NCBI GenBank assembly: GCA_009761415.1 | Contig: QUOL01000009.1 | Span: forward strand, 744,001-808,000 | Direction of reading: 5' to 3' | DNA: 64,000 bases | DNA from: Sarcomyxa edulis | Lineage: Eukaryota; Basidiomycota; Agaricomycetes; Agaricales; Mycenaceae | Shown: piece by piece, positions 21,953 through 33,621 of the stretch | Position numbering within the stretch: the first letter of the stretch is position 1 | Layout: every line of letters starts with the position of its first letter | Translations under genes and position numbers: made by a program | Notes under the pieces: generated by a model | What the model saw: the letters and a program-made list of their open reading frames with translations, nothing else | Database searches by the model: none | Told to the model about the DNA's origin: nothing

Positions 21953-22182
21953 ACACAGTACGGCAGTGTCTAGGCTCCAGCCTTTAGACGTTGGCCTACA
22001 ATGTTTCTTGATTATAGTGCAGCGCTGTGTCTAATAGAGATCTCGGACTTTCATGAGGAACTTTAGAATTTACTTAAGTTGCGAACGCTCGCGGGCCTTC
22101 TCGAGTCAGAATGCCCGGAAGAACGATGGTCTCGTAGCTAGCGAAGGACCGAGTATTCGTGGGGGCTACGAAACATGCACGA

Positions 22183-23370
22183 CTATTCTACATTGTCTGC
22201 TTGTCCAGATTCGGTGCTACCGTCTTCTCCCGCTGTCTCATCCGTCGTTTGCGATCCGCCGTTTCTGAGCGGCATGATTAGCAAGTAGTGCGCGGTGTTG
22301 CGGAGTATCTTACTGTAGGTCGCTCTCCACCGCGCTGGCGTCATCCGCTTTCGACGATCCCTCGGTATCGGCATGTGATAGGAACAATGTATCGTGGACA
22401 TGCGAACAGCCGCGGAGTTGACGCTCGATCGTCCCTAACTCTGAGAGGATAGACGCGCGGCTCTGTGATATACTATATCGTTCGCGTGCTGCTTCGGTAC
22501 AAATAATTTCCATTTTGTCCTCTGTCGTTGGGGGCTGTCCAAGCGAATAATCGAAGTTCGAACCTCTTCCTTGGCGAATTAGTGAGCGAAGGTCCCTGGT
22601 TTCTGACACGAAAACCCAGAATTCAGACTTGAGTTTTGACGTCAGCTAAGTCTTCAGCCAACTGAGATGTTAGAAATGCGTGCCGCGTCAGGCCATTCCA
22701 GTATCTCCTTGTGTGTATTGGCTTGTGATATTGGCGTATCGATGCTGCTAATATCTGATATCAAAATCGTAACATAGGAAGATCCTAGCCGACATACCTC
22801 GCATTTCTCCACGAGTCTCGGAACTCTGATAATTCCTCAAACATTCCGAGTTGCTCTAAAGTTGAGAAGCGTCGACTAGCATCCGAACAATCGGACGTTT
22901 CAAAAAGAAAGCTGAGTACTTACTCCTCGAAAATACCGTCTATAGTAAGCCAGGATAATGGCTGTCCATTGCGATTATTTGGTTGGAGGTGGACGTTGCA
23001 TCAAAGTACGCGACTCACCAGAAATACGAGATGTACGAGAAAGTCGACAACGCAAATTTGAAGTTTCTGAGATTCTCGGCGAATATATAGGTGCTTCTGC
23101 GGCTTCGAGTAAGGTTGCTGTGATGAAACTAAAACCGGTGAATTTGGTCGTATCTGCCACATGTGCCTCGGCTATAAACGACGGTCTACAGAATAAGGTG
23201 AATGTGATCGAGACGTTAGCCGTGTATTGCCCTTTACGGTCTACAGGGCCGGGTACATAAGACGGGTGTGTCGAAACCAATGGGCAGAATCTAAAAATAT
23301 GTCGAGTCTTAAAGTATCGTGAGTCCATACCTGATATATGCCCTATCCGCTCAAACTGATCTTCGAACAC
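22183..23370 (-). CDS. Doubtful minus-strand gene with frame breaks
   Basis: The 3' end is good: a frame containing SEFWVFVSETRDLRSL and SILSELGTIERQLRGC, then an intron and a 25-codon acidic last exon ending at 22183. Further 5' there are protein-like pieces (EILEWPDAARISN, QLAEDLADVKTQ, RYFRG, FERIGHIS), but joining them needs three single-base frame changes that I could not explain by introns. The gene is either decayed or mis-modelled. An opposite-strand frame at 22958-23260 is also open, so the strand of the 5' half is not certain. No domain recognised. Confidence 0.35.
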
Positions 23371-24443
23371 TGCAGGTCTGGAGGTTTTCCCTTGATACGT
23401 CGTTCGTCTCCTGCTTCTGGGGCGACCGATAAGTATAGTGAGTTACGTCGTGCTCGCAAGACTGCGAGCGAGGAGAGATCCTTGAAATCTTGCTACACCT
23501 GTTGGTTAACAAACGAACACGTAAGTATGGTTTGCGTCAGCCCGTTCAAAAGGAAATGATGTACTTGCTCAACTTTTTGCCCCCCTCTAGTGCGATGGAG
23601 AACATCCCATCTGCACGAGATGCTCGCGTCTTGGAAGAAAGGTAACATTCATCTGCATTCAGACGGGCGGGCTCCTTCTGACCTACTTGCATTCGACTAG
23701 TGCCCTACCAAGCGTATACACGCTTCTACCTCCCGTGAGCCTTTGGAGACGGACGAAGCATGTATGCTAGACAGTCCATCTTGTCTCCGACGTTTGTTTG
23801 ATGAAGGGCTTACGTTCCATCGGGCTTAGACTCGAATCGCCGGGACGAGGGTTCTGTAACAAATCCAGTCCCTGTGCTCGCGGTTTCCGATACGGAACGT
23901 GGCTCTTATCGTTTGGAGACTACAGACCCATACAGGCAAGTCAGCTTGTTTACCATGCACAAGATGATCTTTCTCACCGTTGTATACAGTCCCGTCCCTG
24001 CTGCTGTCGTACCTCCGGTCGAAATTGTCCAAGAGAACGACTCGACTAAGATGTCGCTATCTGCGGCAGATGTTGCGTTCCTCCGCTCTGTGCTCGATAT
24101 GGTGCATAGACCTTCCGGTAGTGGACCTGCGCCAGTGAACGGAACGACGAGTTCGCTGTCCACTCGTGGGAATCCCTCTGCTATCAACCCTTCTATTCCT
24201 CGAAGGAGTCCAGATGCGGTTCAACACAACAAACTTGACTATGCACGTTCCGGTTTCGAGAATGTAAGTGCTTGTTGGTTGTGTACGCCTGCCAAAACTG
24301 AGAGATAACAAACGCAGTTCGATATGGATACCCAGTCCGACCTTGGTGACGAACTGTTTGGTGCGGAGTCCTTTTTGCAGCAGGACCTCTTCAACGAGAG
24401 ATGGGATACTGTAAACACTGCGAGTGCATGGTTCGACTTGTGA
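23338..24443 (+). CDS. Zn2Cys6-type transcription factor
   Basis: Splicing 23520|23591 and 23641|23701 assembles a perfect zinc-cluster spacing, C-x2-C-x6-C-x6-C-x2-C-x6-C: CYTCWLTNEH, CDGEHPICTRCSRLGRK, C. This fungal binuclear zinc cluster binds DNA. Downstream are a linker, an LSAADVAFLRSVLDMVHRP helix, a Ser/Pro-rich stretch, and an acidic C-terminus (DMDTQSDLGDELFG...) that could activate transcription. At about 270 aa it is short for the class, and the large middle homology region is absent. One intron starts with GCAAGT (near 23937). The stretch 23755-23870 is uncertain and may hold one long or two short introns. The 5' end is also tentative. It sits among the shared-motif promoters, so it is a candidate local regulator, which is inference. 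Confidence 0.65.
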
Positions 24444-24928
24444 TGCGACGAAAGAGCACTGAGTCCGGGCTATGTGTGGCTGTCCTTTGCTTACATTGGT
24501 TGCACATTAGTTACCAGTACCGTTGAAATTCAACTTTGCCTTTTCTCTCTTCCGAGCTCCGATCGAGCAAGCTAGCTTCTGGTGTCGCCTTTCTGTGCAC
24601 GAGTTGGGTAGTATTCTTGCTGTATGTCTGACCCCGGCGCAATTTCAGTCAAAATATACTGTTGTCCTGACTCCCGAGTGCAACCTCAAACACGGATTTT
24701 GAGGCAGCTTGACTGACTTTGGTGAAAAGTATCTCTTTCGAGCACCGATGTCCGAGCCACAGGTTGAGCTCGGGACGGTGTTTGTCACGGTGACCTCTAT
24801 TCCGGCATAGTGGTCTGTACACTAGCACTGTATATTGTACGGGTATTGATGTCCCAATTTCTCAAGAGTTTGTCGATGTAGATGAAAACATTTTAGATTG
24901 AATGTACCGAACTAATCCCATTATCGGG
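24444..24928. other. Intergenic, tail-to-tail
   Basis: Lies between the convergent Zn2Cys6 and kinase genes. No ORF or RNA gene that I can support. Confidence 0.4.
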
Positions 24929-26578
24929 CTACAATTCCTTTCTGAACTCGATAAAGTAATCGTGATATATCGCGTCTTGCAATGTCATGCGGAACATAGG
25001 GTCGAGAGTGAGGAGTCGCCGAACAAGGTTACTCATGTCAGGATGCCAAACGATAGTCTAAACTGCCGTCAGTGGAAATGTAGCGGAGGCCCATACACCA
25101 CTTACCGAAACGTGAGAAAGGCTCGCCACTCTGGCTACCGCCTCTGAAGCAGCTGTGCAGTCGTCGCATAAATATTTTGGAGGGAATTTGGCCCTCGGCG
25201 TGCGCCCTTTGGTGAATATGTTCGGCATCTGCAATCTGGAACACTCCACCAGTCCTTGAGGAAAATACCCGACGACAACTTCAATTGCCGCAATACGTTC
25301 AAGTTCATCAAAGCTGGCCGTGAACAAAGGACGCCCCGCGACCAGCTCGGCTAAGACGCAGCCTACAGAGAATACGTCCGCTGGGAAGCTCCAATCCATA
25401 TCTGCGAGAATTTATGATCAGTGCTTTTCCCCGATCCGACTGATATGCGTACTTAATGTTACCTCCGGAGCCCGATATCGGTTTGTACCGATGGTAAAGC
25501 GTCGCGTGGTCTCAGAAGACACTACGGCGTCATCAAAATCCACTATCTTGACTTCCACGCTTTTGAGGATCGCCTGAATCGAAAACGCAAAATACGTTGA
25601 GTGTCCTGTTTCTAGAGACTGTGACAGACGATATAGCGCACCTGGTCCACGAACGACCCACTTCTATTGACCTCTCTGAGTGTGACCAGATCACCCGACA
25701 CAAGCACTATATTGTCTGGTTTGACGTCCGTGTGTATTACCCCCGCGCGATGCATGACTGCTACCGGTCGTCAGAGTACATCCCGACGTGTTTGATGCGC
25801 CCACTTACAGGCTACCCCCCTTACAATCTGCCAGGCAATTGTTTTGATCTGACGAGCGTGGAGAGGCGTCAGGTCCTTGTTACCGAGAATGGAACGCAGC
25901 GATGGACCGTAGAGCTCCGACACCAGACACCAATGCCCCCTGTATACAAAGCGCTCCGATATGTGGGCTATTAAGCTGCGTTACTGGTAGGTGCATCATT
26001 AAAACAATTTACGAAAGATTTAGAAATACCTGGAGCTGGTTTCCGGTCGAGATCTAAGACTACGAACGACGTTCAAAGCGCTTCCTGAAGGACGTTTTCC
26101 CGCATGACCTTCGTGGAAAATCTTGACGGCCACACAGACGTTTTTGACTCTGTCCATTGTCTTCCACACGGTCCCGTACGATCCCGAGCCGATAACACAC
26201 GTCAACCGGTCTGCAAGTGGCTCAACAAAGATGTATGTTCCGATTTCTCTGGACGGAACTTACATCGCTTTTTCAAAGTATCACCACAGTCGAAAATCCC
26301 TCTGTAAGTGGGCACTCGTCAGCCAGATTAACAAGACGAGTAAGGGTACGTACTTGCCTATCACGATCCTTCTCGATCGGAGGTCGGACTCTTCTAGCGA
26401 GCTTGGAGGGGAATCTCCCACGGAAGGAACGTTCTGCTCTAATGAGAGCGAGGTGTCTATGGCACGCAATCAGAAAAAATCGACGACGACGAGATAGAAT
26501 TAGAATCACCTTCCTGTTTCACTATTACTTGATGCATGAGCGCTCTTTGTTGGCATCAATATCGTGCTGAGGAGACAT
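24929..26578 (-). CDS. CLK/LAMMER-like protein kinase
   Basis: Nine exons, complete from MSPQHDIDANKERS to LVRRLLTLDP...YFIEFRKEL. Visible motifs: glycine loop VIGSGSYGTVW, ATP-binding Lys in VAVKIF, catalytic loop VIHTDVKPDN (Asp, Lys and Asn kept; HTD instead of HRD), metal site VDFDDA, TIGTNRYRAPE before WSFPADVFSVGCVLAEL, and a short C-lobe. Overall it fits CLK/SRPK dual-specificity kinases, which in fungi act on SR-type splicing factors. Two oddities: DFG is DFD, and the helix C region (ALNVVRSL) lacks the expected glutamate, so activity may be reduced or regulated differently. One intron uses GCAAGT (near 26350). A minus-strand TATA (GTATAAAAG) lies at 26589-26597, about 12 bp upstream of the ATG. 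Confidence 0.85.
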
Positions 26579-26588
26579 TGTTGGCGGT

Positions 26589-26764
26589 CTTTTATACAGA
26601 GCAACTGGCGCGTTAAAGTGTAAGAGCTGTGACGGTCTAAGGTCAATTGACGTGGATCGCTTAGTTAATCCTGTCGATCATTTTCGCCTTATACTGTGAT
26701 CGACCTGACACCTCGTAAGCGATCTTTTCACCGTAAAAGGGAATGCTGAAACCGCATTTAAATA
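26589..26764. promoter_or_regulatory. Divergent promoter, kinase / F-box gene
   Basis: A minus-strand TATA at 26589-26597 and a plus-strand TTTAAATA near 26757-26764 bound a region with TTTTCACCGTAAA (about 26724-26736), a weak relative of the shared ATACCGTGAAT word, and several GATCG words. There is no exact copy of the 11-mer. Confidence 0.45.
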
Positions 26765-27653
26765 GCGGGTAAGATGTCTGAAAGAAATGTCGACGACCTG
26801 ACAAGCCTTGACCCCACGTTCTACCTCAATTTGCATCCGACATGTTCAGAAGAAGACGTTGTGCTGTGCGTTACCCCTCGGTCGTTGCTCGGAAACCCCC
26901 TGATACTGTGCAGCCCACTGAAAGGTATTCCAATGGAGATTTCCGACGATAATGTATTGATACTTCTTCAGATACTTTACGAACATGTTGCCCGTCACTG
27001 TCTTTCCAGTCGAGACCCTCCTCGATATCCTGGAGATGTCGTCTGCTATAACTATAACTGTGGTCATGAGGACTAATAAGGCTATGCACAGCATAGGAGC
27101 GCGAGCGCTGTACACGTCCGTGAGCGTATACGGAACCTCGGCGAGGATGTTTTTTAGCACGATAGCCTCTAGGACGACTCTATCCAATTTTTATGCCCAC
27201 TTCGTACGACGTCTGTCCTTTTCCGTCACGATCTTTTCCGACAAGTTCATAGTATTCCCGGTGTTCTGCGAAACCCTTGTGTGTCTGCAAGGGCTACGAG
27301 ACCTATCCGTCATGCTGTCCCCTGGCGACGGTGACTTCATGTGCATGTGCATGAAACGCTTTGGCATCGTGCGAGAGCACGTTTCTACGCTGGCGGCTGC
27401 GCGATTAGAGGGGGACAAGGCGTTATCTTCGAGGCTCACACTCCCGATTTTGCACACGTTGAATATAGGTGGTGACGTCGCCCTAGCCGAAGTTGTGTTG
27501 CATCGTCGAGTGACGGATCTGGTTGTTGCCACACCACTCGCGTACGATGAAATGGATGGATTGCTGAACACGCTCGCGTCGGCCTTTTGCGCCCATCGTC
27601 TGGTCTCCCTCTCAGTCAGATTGAAGCACGACGTCGTCACTAGTGCTAGCTAG

Positions 27654-28905
27654 TATAGTATTACTTTTCCCCACAAGTGTGGTAAAGGTGAAGTGTTCAA
27701 AAGGCCACAAAATTGTACTTCAAGTGTAGTATTACTTGACACTCAAGTAGTACTTACATGTTTTACTTGTGGTCCGACTTCTTGCTAGTTTTACTTGTGG
27801 TTCTACTTTACTGGTTTGCTAGGCTGGGGGGTTTGGCTTGCACTGAGCTAGTATTACTTGGATATTACTCTTCTTTTCACTTCAGTTCAATACACACTGC
27901 ACTACTTCGCTTTTTACTTCTGTTTTTACTTGCAGGGTGACAGTAGATCAGGTCAGAGTAATACTTCAAGTATTACTTTGGTTTTACTGGGAGAATGATA
28001 ATATACTGGATTTTACTTGCATATTACTTGTGGGTATTACTTTTGTTTTACTAGGAAAATGGTCATCACTGGATTTTACTTGCATATTACTGGTGAGTAT
28101 TACTTCAGCTTTGCTCTCACAGATAGTAATACTTGGAGTATTACTTTTTTTTTACTAGGAGAATGGTGATCACTGGATTTTACTTGCATATCACTTGTGG
28201 GTATTACTTTTGTTTTACTAGGAGAATGGTGATCACTGGATTTTACTTGAATATTACTGGTGAGTATTACTTCAGCTTTGCTCTCACAGATAGTAATACT
28301 TGGAGTATTACTTTTGTTTTACTAGGAGAATGGTGATCACTGGATTTTACTTGAATATTACTGGTGAGTATTACTTCAGCTTTGCTCTCACAGATAGTAA
28401 TACTTGGAGTATTACTTTTGTTTTACTAGGAGAATGGTGATCACTGGATTTTACTTGAATATTACTGGTGAGTATTACTTTTGTTTTACTAGGAAAATGG
28501 TCATCACTGGATTTTACTTGCATATTACTGGTGGGTATTACTTTTGTTTTACTGGGGAAATCATCATCACTGGGTTTTACTTGAATATTACTTGTGGGTT
28601 TCACTTCAACTTTCCTCTCACAAATAGTGATACTCCGAGTTTTACTCTGGTTTTACTGGGAGAATGGCCATCACTGGATTTTACTTGCATATTACTGGTG
28701 AGTATTACTTAGCTTTGCTTTCACAGATAGTAATACTTGGAGTACTACTTTTGTTTTACTAGGAGAATGGTAATCACTGGATTTTACTTGCATATTACTT
28801 GTGGGTATCACTTTGATTTCACTTCTGGGAAGTGGCTTTTACTTGCCATTTTACTTGCATTTCACTTCGAAGAGATACTCGCGTTACGCGTCGCGGAAGC
28901 ACGTG
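27654..28905 (+). repeat. Left long terminal inverted repeat with internal array
   Basis: Built from TTACTT/TTACTG words every 10-30 bp, with a repeat unit of about 104 bp (starts of TTCAGCTTTGCTCTCAC at 28104, 28271 and 28375). It ends with CGCGTCGCGGAAGCACGTG, shared with the right arm. Short reading frames in it are by-products of the array. Confidence 0.9.
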
Positions 28906-28993
28906 ACTGCGACGCGCGTCAACCACGTGATTATCGCCCGAGAGGTTGTCGCACATTCAGAATAGAAATACATTGCACAAGACACTACGTACA

Positions 28994-31900
28994 CTATTTA
29001 TACGGAGACGGTTCTTCACCCATACCTGCCTCGTCCCCTTCCTCGTCCTCCTCGTCCTCGTCCTCGTCCTCGTCGTCCGCCTCCTCCCTGTCGTGCTCTT
29101 TGCCTCGACCGCCGTCCATGTGAAGACCATCATCCTGGTCAATGTCCATCAAATCCATGATATTAGATATATCTGCACCACTACCCGCTGCCTGAGACTC
29201 CTTGTGTTCATGTGTCATTGTCTCCAACAACGTGCGAAGTCGACTTTTCCGTGCGCGTTGTCCGGGCATTGCTGCCTGAGCTTTGGCATGGAGAAGATAT
29301 TGTTGAGGCCAATCTGTTGAGAGTCGGGCAGCCGCGAGGGTCGGATACCAGAGGGCAGCGAAGGCCATTGCGAGGTTGTCCATGATGGCAGATTGTCGTT
29401 GAGCGTATGCCTCGAGACCTTCTCGAATGTCGGGGCGAACATTGGTGCGTGGGTTGCTCGGTGAACGCCAGGAGCCCGCCCTCCACTCGAGGAAAGCCAG
29501 AACCCTGCGCATCTCCTCAACGAGAAGTTCGACTTCCTCCTGCCAACGATGGGCTCGAGCCTGAGCTTTGGCCCACTCGACACGAAGGCCTAGATTCAAT
29601 ATCAAGTCAAGCATATAAAAAATGATAATCTGACTCGTACCTTCCGAAATCTCAAATTCGTCACCACTGTCCTGCGGTACACTCGGTCCCGTTAGCCATA
29701 TCCAACTGGGAACTCGCCTTCCTTCACTCTTCTCTTCGTCATATCTTACAGGGCCCCGTACATCATCAGCATGAAGAACCTTGAAACGGTTTTGCCAATC
29801 GCCCGATGGATCTAACGTGAGGAGAGCGCTACGTGCAGCCCGGTATCGAGCAGCAAAAAGGTGAGTTTTCGCAACGAGACGAGTAAGGAGAGTACGTGCT
29901 CGCGTGTTGGATCTCTGACCAGTGCCTGAGACGTGGATCTTCTTATAGTTAAAAACACCGGTCGTAATGCGAAGCTGGCGTCGAAGTGCCCCGAGTGCAT
30001 CATCAGCCTCTGCAACTCGGAGACGCCGTTCTTTCTCCAATAGCCCTCGCACACATCCTGTCTCCCATAGTCCTGGCGGCATACTCGAAGGTAGCCACAA
30101 CTTCGTCGACTCCGGCTTCTCAGAGGACTCGGCGTCGACCATAGCACTGTTCCGATTGGGGGTGGTCTGCCGGAGTTGGGCAATACCAGGCATGTATAGT
30201 GGTTGGATGGATTGCCAGGTTTCGATACGGCGAGCAAGTGTAGTGCGCTGTTCGTTGACGGACTTGGACTGTGAGGTCTCGTGTTTAGACTTGGGAGAAA
30301 TAGCTTTGGCGCGAGACTGGAGGACTCGTCTGGAATCAAAAAGGTCAGCCAATCCTCGAACGCGACACGAATTGTGATACTTACTGTTGTTGCTCGAGAT
30401 CGAGTCCCATACTAATGAAGGTGCTAGCCGTAGTCTCATGTACGGGCATAGAATCATTCCTCGCATCCGCTTTCTCTTCTGCATCCATCTGATCTTTGAC
30501 ATCTTTCATAGTCGTCCCTGCGTGAGGCGTTCAGAAAAGACTTGGTCGATAAGACTGGGGATAAAGAAACGCACGATAAGTTGTCTCTTCGAAAGGATTG
30601 GGCTGACCCGGGTCCTCCTGCCATTTTTCCACCATTTCTTCCCATTCGGCAATGATATCGCTAGGGAACGTAGCAGTAACAGCTTTGAGGAGAGCCGAAT
30701 GTTTTTTGCTCATCGGGATGGCTTCGGTCAACTTCGACAAGAGATGTCGGCCTGCAGATTTGGAGAGTTAGGATAACCCCAGAAAAAATAGATAATACTT
30801 ACCCATCCCAGTGACCTTTCGCCAATTCCAAGCCCCCCAATGATCATCCAACGTGTCGTGTCGAGTACCGGGCGCCATGAGTTGAGTGCTCATAGCAACG
30901 GGGTTGATGTGAGACCACTCTCGTTCAACTCCTTCACCATCCGTTCGACCCATCCAGCGTCGAAAATTGAGAGACCAGCGACTCTGGCACGATTCGCCAT
31001 GAGCATAGATGTGAAACTTCGGGATTACCATATCTAGGAGAATTTTGGGGTCCAACTGCATTTTTTCCGGGAACGCCCGCATTCGAGAAGTGAATTTCTT
31101 ACTGAATTGACAAGCGATGTCGTATGACACGACAAGCATTGCGATGGCAGTTCCTATGAGCGTCGAAAGTAGAACATAATCCATATTCACGTATCTAACA
31201 GAGTCCTGAATAAAATCAATCCGAGCACGACTATGGAAACTTACTTCTCCCCCTTTTGGAGGTCCGCGGCACTATTTTTCCCGACAAATGTATGGCGCGC
31301 ACACACGACGTTTCCTACCCCGTTCGCGATACAGTCTTTGGAGAATCGCGTGTTGGCATGGTCAACAGCGTGGAGGCCAGAATCACAAGTGTTGATCTGG
31401 GACGAGTTCAGATCAGCGAAAATAAGATTACCGACCCGCATATGTACCTCTTCTTGGTCCCCATAGTTTGCGATGACAGCCTGAAAATCGGACTCCTTGA
31501 CAAAGTATGACCATCCTGGTCCTAGCTCCGGGTCTTTCGTGATTCCGCGATCTTTGAGTTTCAAACGAAAATTCCCATCCATTGCCAGGAACAAAGTGTA
31601 AATCCATCTTCGAGAGAATAATGTCAGGCACACTTGGATCCTAAACGAGGAAAATACATACGCCTTCGATTTTGGGGCCGAAGCCCAATCGTCTGGAAGG
31701 TTACGACCTGGATGGGGACAAGCGGGGCAAAGGACCGCAAGTGACCCTTCAGGTGTTTGATCGATCGGAACTGCAAGGTGCGCACGGCCCGCTCGCTTGA
31801 GCATTTTCAGATGCCGCCACCACCGTACAGCTTGAAGAAATTCGTTGTAGCGTTTCTGAAGAATGAATGAGTAACGACGAAGGGATAACGAACTTGATAT

Positions 31901-32936
31901 GAATGCGCACGGGAGGGGTGTGTAATCCAGTATTGTCCGTGGTATGAAGCAGAGCATTGTAGAAGTCCCATCCGGTGGTCTTCCCTTGCAAAGTGAGATG
32001 ATGAAAGTTCTCGAGAACGGAGAACGTGAACGCTGTCTGGGGGCGCCCGACACTTGCAGGAAACCAAGATGCTCGAAGAATCTGATTCCCATATGACCAT
32101 CCTCCCGGAGAATGCCCACAGTCACAGAACGAGACATTGACGTGATGTATACCGTTCGTATGAAGTACGATCAAAGGTTTCTTGAAGGTTCTCGGCGTCG
32201 GGCAAGGACCTCCATTGTGTCCGAGCTGTAATGCTAAGCCTAAGTCGATGAGTGGTGTGTCAACCCAGGATTTACCGCCCCACTTCTGGTGAAGAACATC
32301 AGAAGAGCACAAATGACTTCAAGCCGAGCACTTACTTTGATGTGGTGGAGTGGAAGCCGTGCGTGTATAGATAACACGCACGATTCACAAAGAAATCTTG
32401 GTCCATAGCATTCAACACACTTATACTCGGCATCCTCGCCGTGACATTCTGTACAAGTTCGATCCTCCTTGAGATCGCCCCAGCCTTCATGACGCAAGAG
32501 CTCGTCAAGCTGCGTAGCACGGAATGCAAGCCAATCTTCTGTTATCTTCACCTAACGAAAGTAGCATAAAATTCGATTCAGAATGAGGATTTACAAAAGA
32601 ACTCACCCGTGTAGGCTCTGAAGTATTCCTAGCAGAAGTAGTAGAATCGTCTACGTCTACTCGTTCCTGGACCTGACCTTCGAAAAAAGTGAAATCGAGA
32701 GCGTCGTCCGCGGGAGCCGCAAGGTATTCTGGTGCCGATTCGATGATGTTCCATTCTTCATTGGAGATATCGACTTTAGATTGACTTGTCTGGGCTCCAA
32801 GACGACCACCAGGAAGTCGTTCAAGTGTGATGCTGCGGCCCGTTACGAAGGAGGAAGGTTGAGGTTGTACTTCGGGTGCTCGACGAAGCTCGAAAGACCC
32901 GGCGTAGAGGTTTGCGGGACGTTTGCGTTTGCTCAT
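28994..32936 (-). CDS. KDZ transposase with CxC2-type zinc domain
   Basis: Multi-exon, from MSKRKRPANLYAGSF (ATG 32936) to an acidic tail ending EEPSPYK at 28994. Order: basic N-terminus; CxC2-type Cys cluster (CTECHGEDAEYKCVEC then FLCESC); HTNGIHHVNVSFCDC; a CPACPHPGRN knuckle; then the KDZ RNase H-fold core with GLHAVDHANTRF, VVSYDIACQFSKKF, VIPKFHIYAHGESCQ, RTDGEGVEREWSHINPVA, and RHDTLDDHWGAWNWRK. The Asp and Glu residues in these blocks are the expected metal ligands. The C-terminal third is helical, with an Asp/Glu run coded by a CGTCCTC-type repeat near 29040-29090. All signature blocks are intact, so it could be active on its own arms. Exon joins were not fully mapped. Confidence 0.9.
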
Positions 32937-33621
32937 GGGGGTGTGACTATGTTTTAGTGTGCTGAGGAGACGTGAGACGTATTTAAAGCTAGAATGGTGT
33001 GAATTACTTCACTAGTATAGAAAACGGCTATTAGCAGGTGAGAGTTTATGGGAGGAGTCGGTGAGCCGCCTTGTCTCTGGATTTGCACACGAGCTTGACA
33101 TGAGCATCTCAGAATATCAGAAGATGTGGATACTATCCTAGGGATATGGGTCTGCTTGATAGGACTGACCTGGTTCTATAACACTGGGTGTGATGAAAGA
33201 AACCGTCGATTGGCCAAGTGGCCTAACATGCAAGGAGTGAACGCATAATTTGCTCGAGTCCTACAACTGTGCGATCGATCGTGAAACAACGTCATTGAAT
33301 ACCTCAGATCCTTTTGCGACTGAGTACACTGCTCAATTGCAAGGTCTCCAGCTGTCTCTAGACTCTCGACAACATATTTCCATCATCTCCTGAAATATTG
33401 AACACAGTTAGCTCGGACTCTCGTAGAAGTGAGACATATGCAAACTTAGCATTGACTCAAAATCTCGACCACTTTCGATCTGCGAGTCAGTGGCTCTCGA
33501 ACAGTAACTTAAATCTCAAGCTTGCAAGGATGATAAAGGAGCATTTACTGACAGTATCTAACTACTAATGACTAGACTGGATAGTAACAATGATCACTCC
33601 TGAAGACACCCGCCCAGACTT
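32937..33621. other. Non-coding spacer inside the KDZ element
   Basis: No ORF or repeat that I can support. It presumably holds the promoter of the transposase gene (5' end at 32936). Confidence 0.4.

Noticed and set aside
27990..28860. Regularly spaced repeats resembling a CRISPR array or satellite
   Set aside because: The same sequence occurs inverted at the other end of the KDZ element and the units are contiguous, with no unique spacers. It is the transposon arm.
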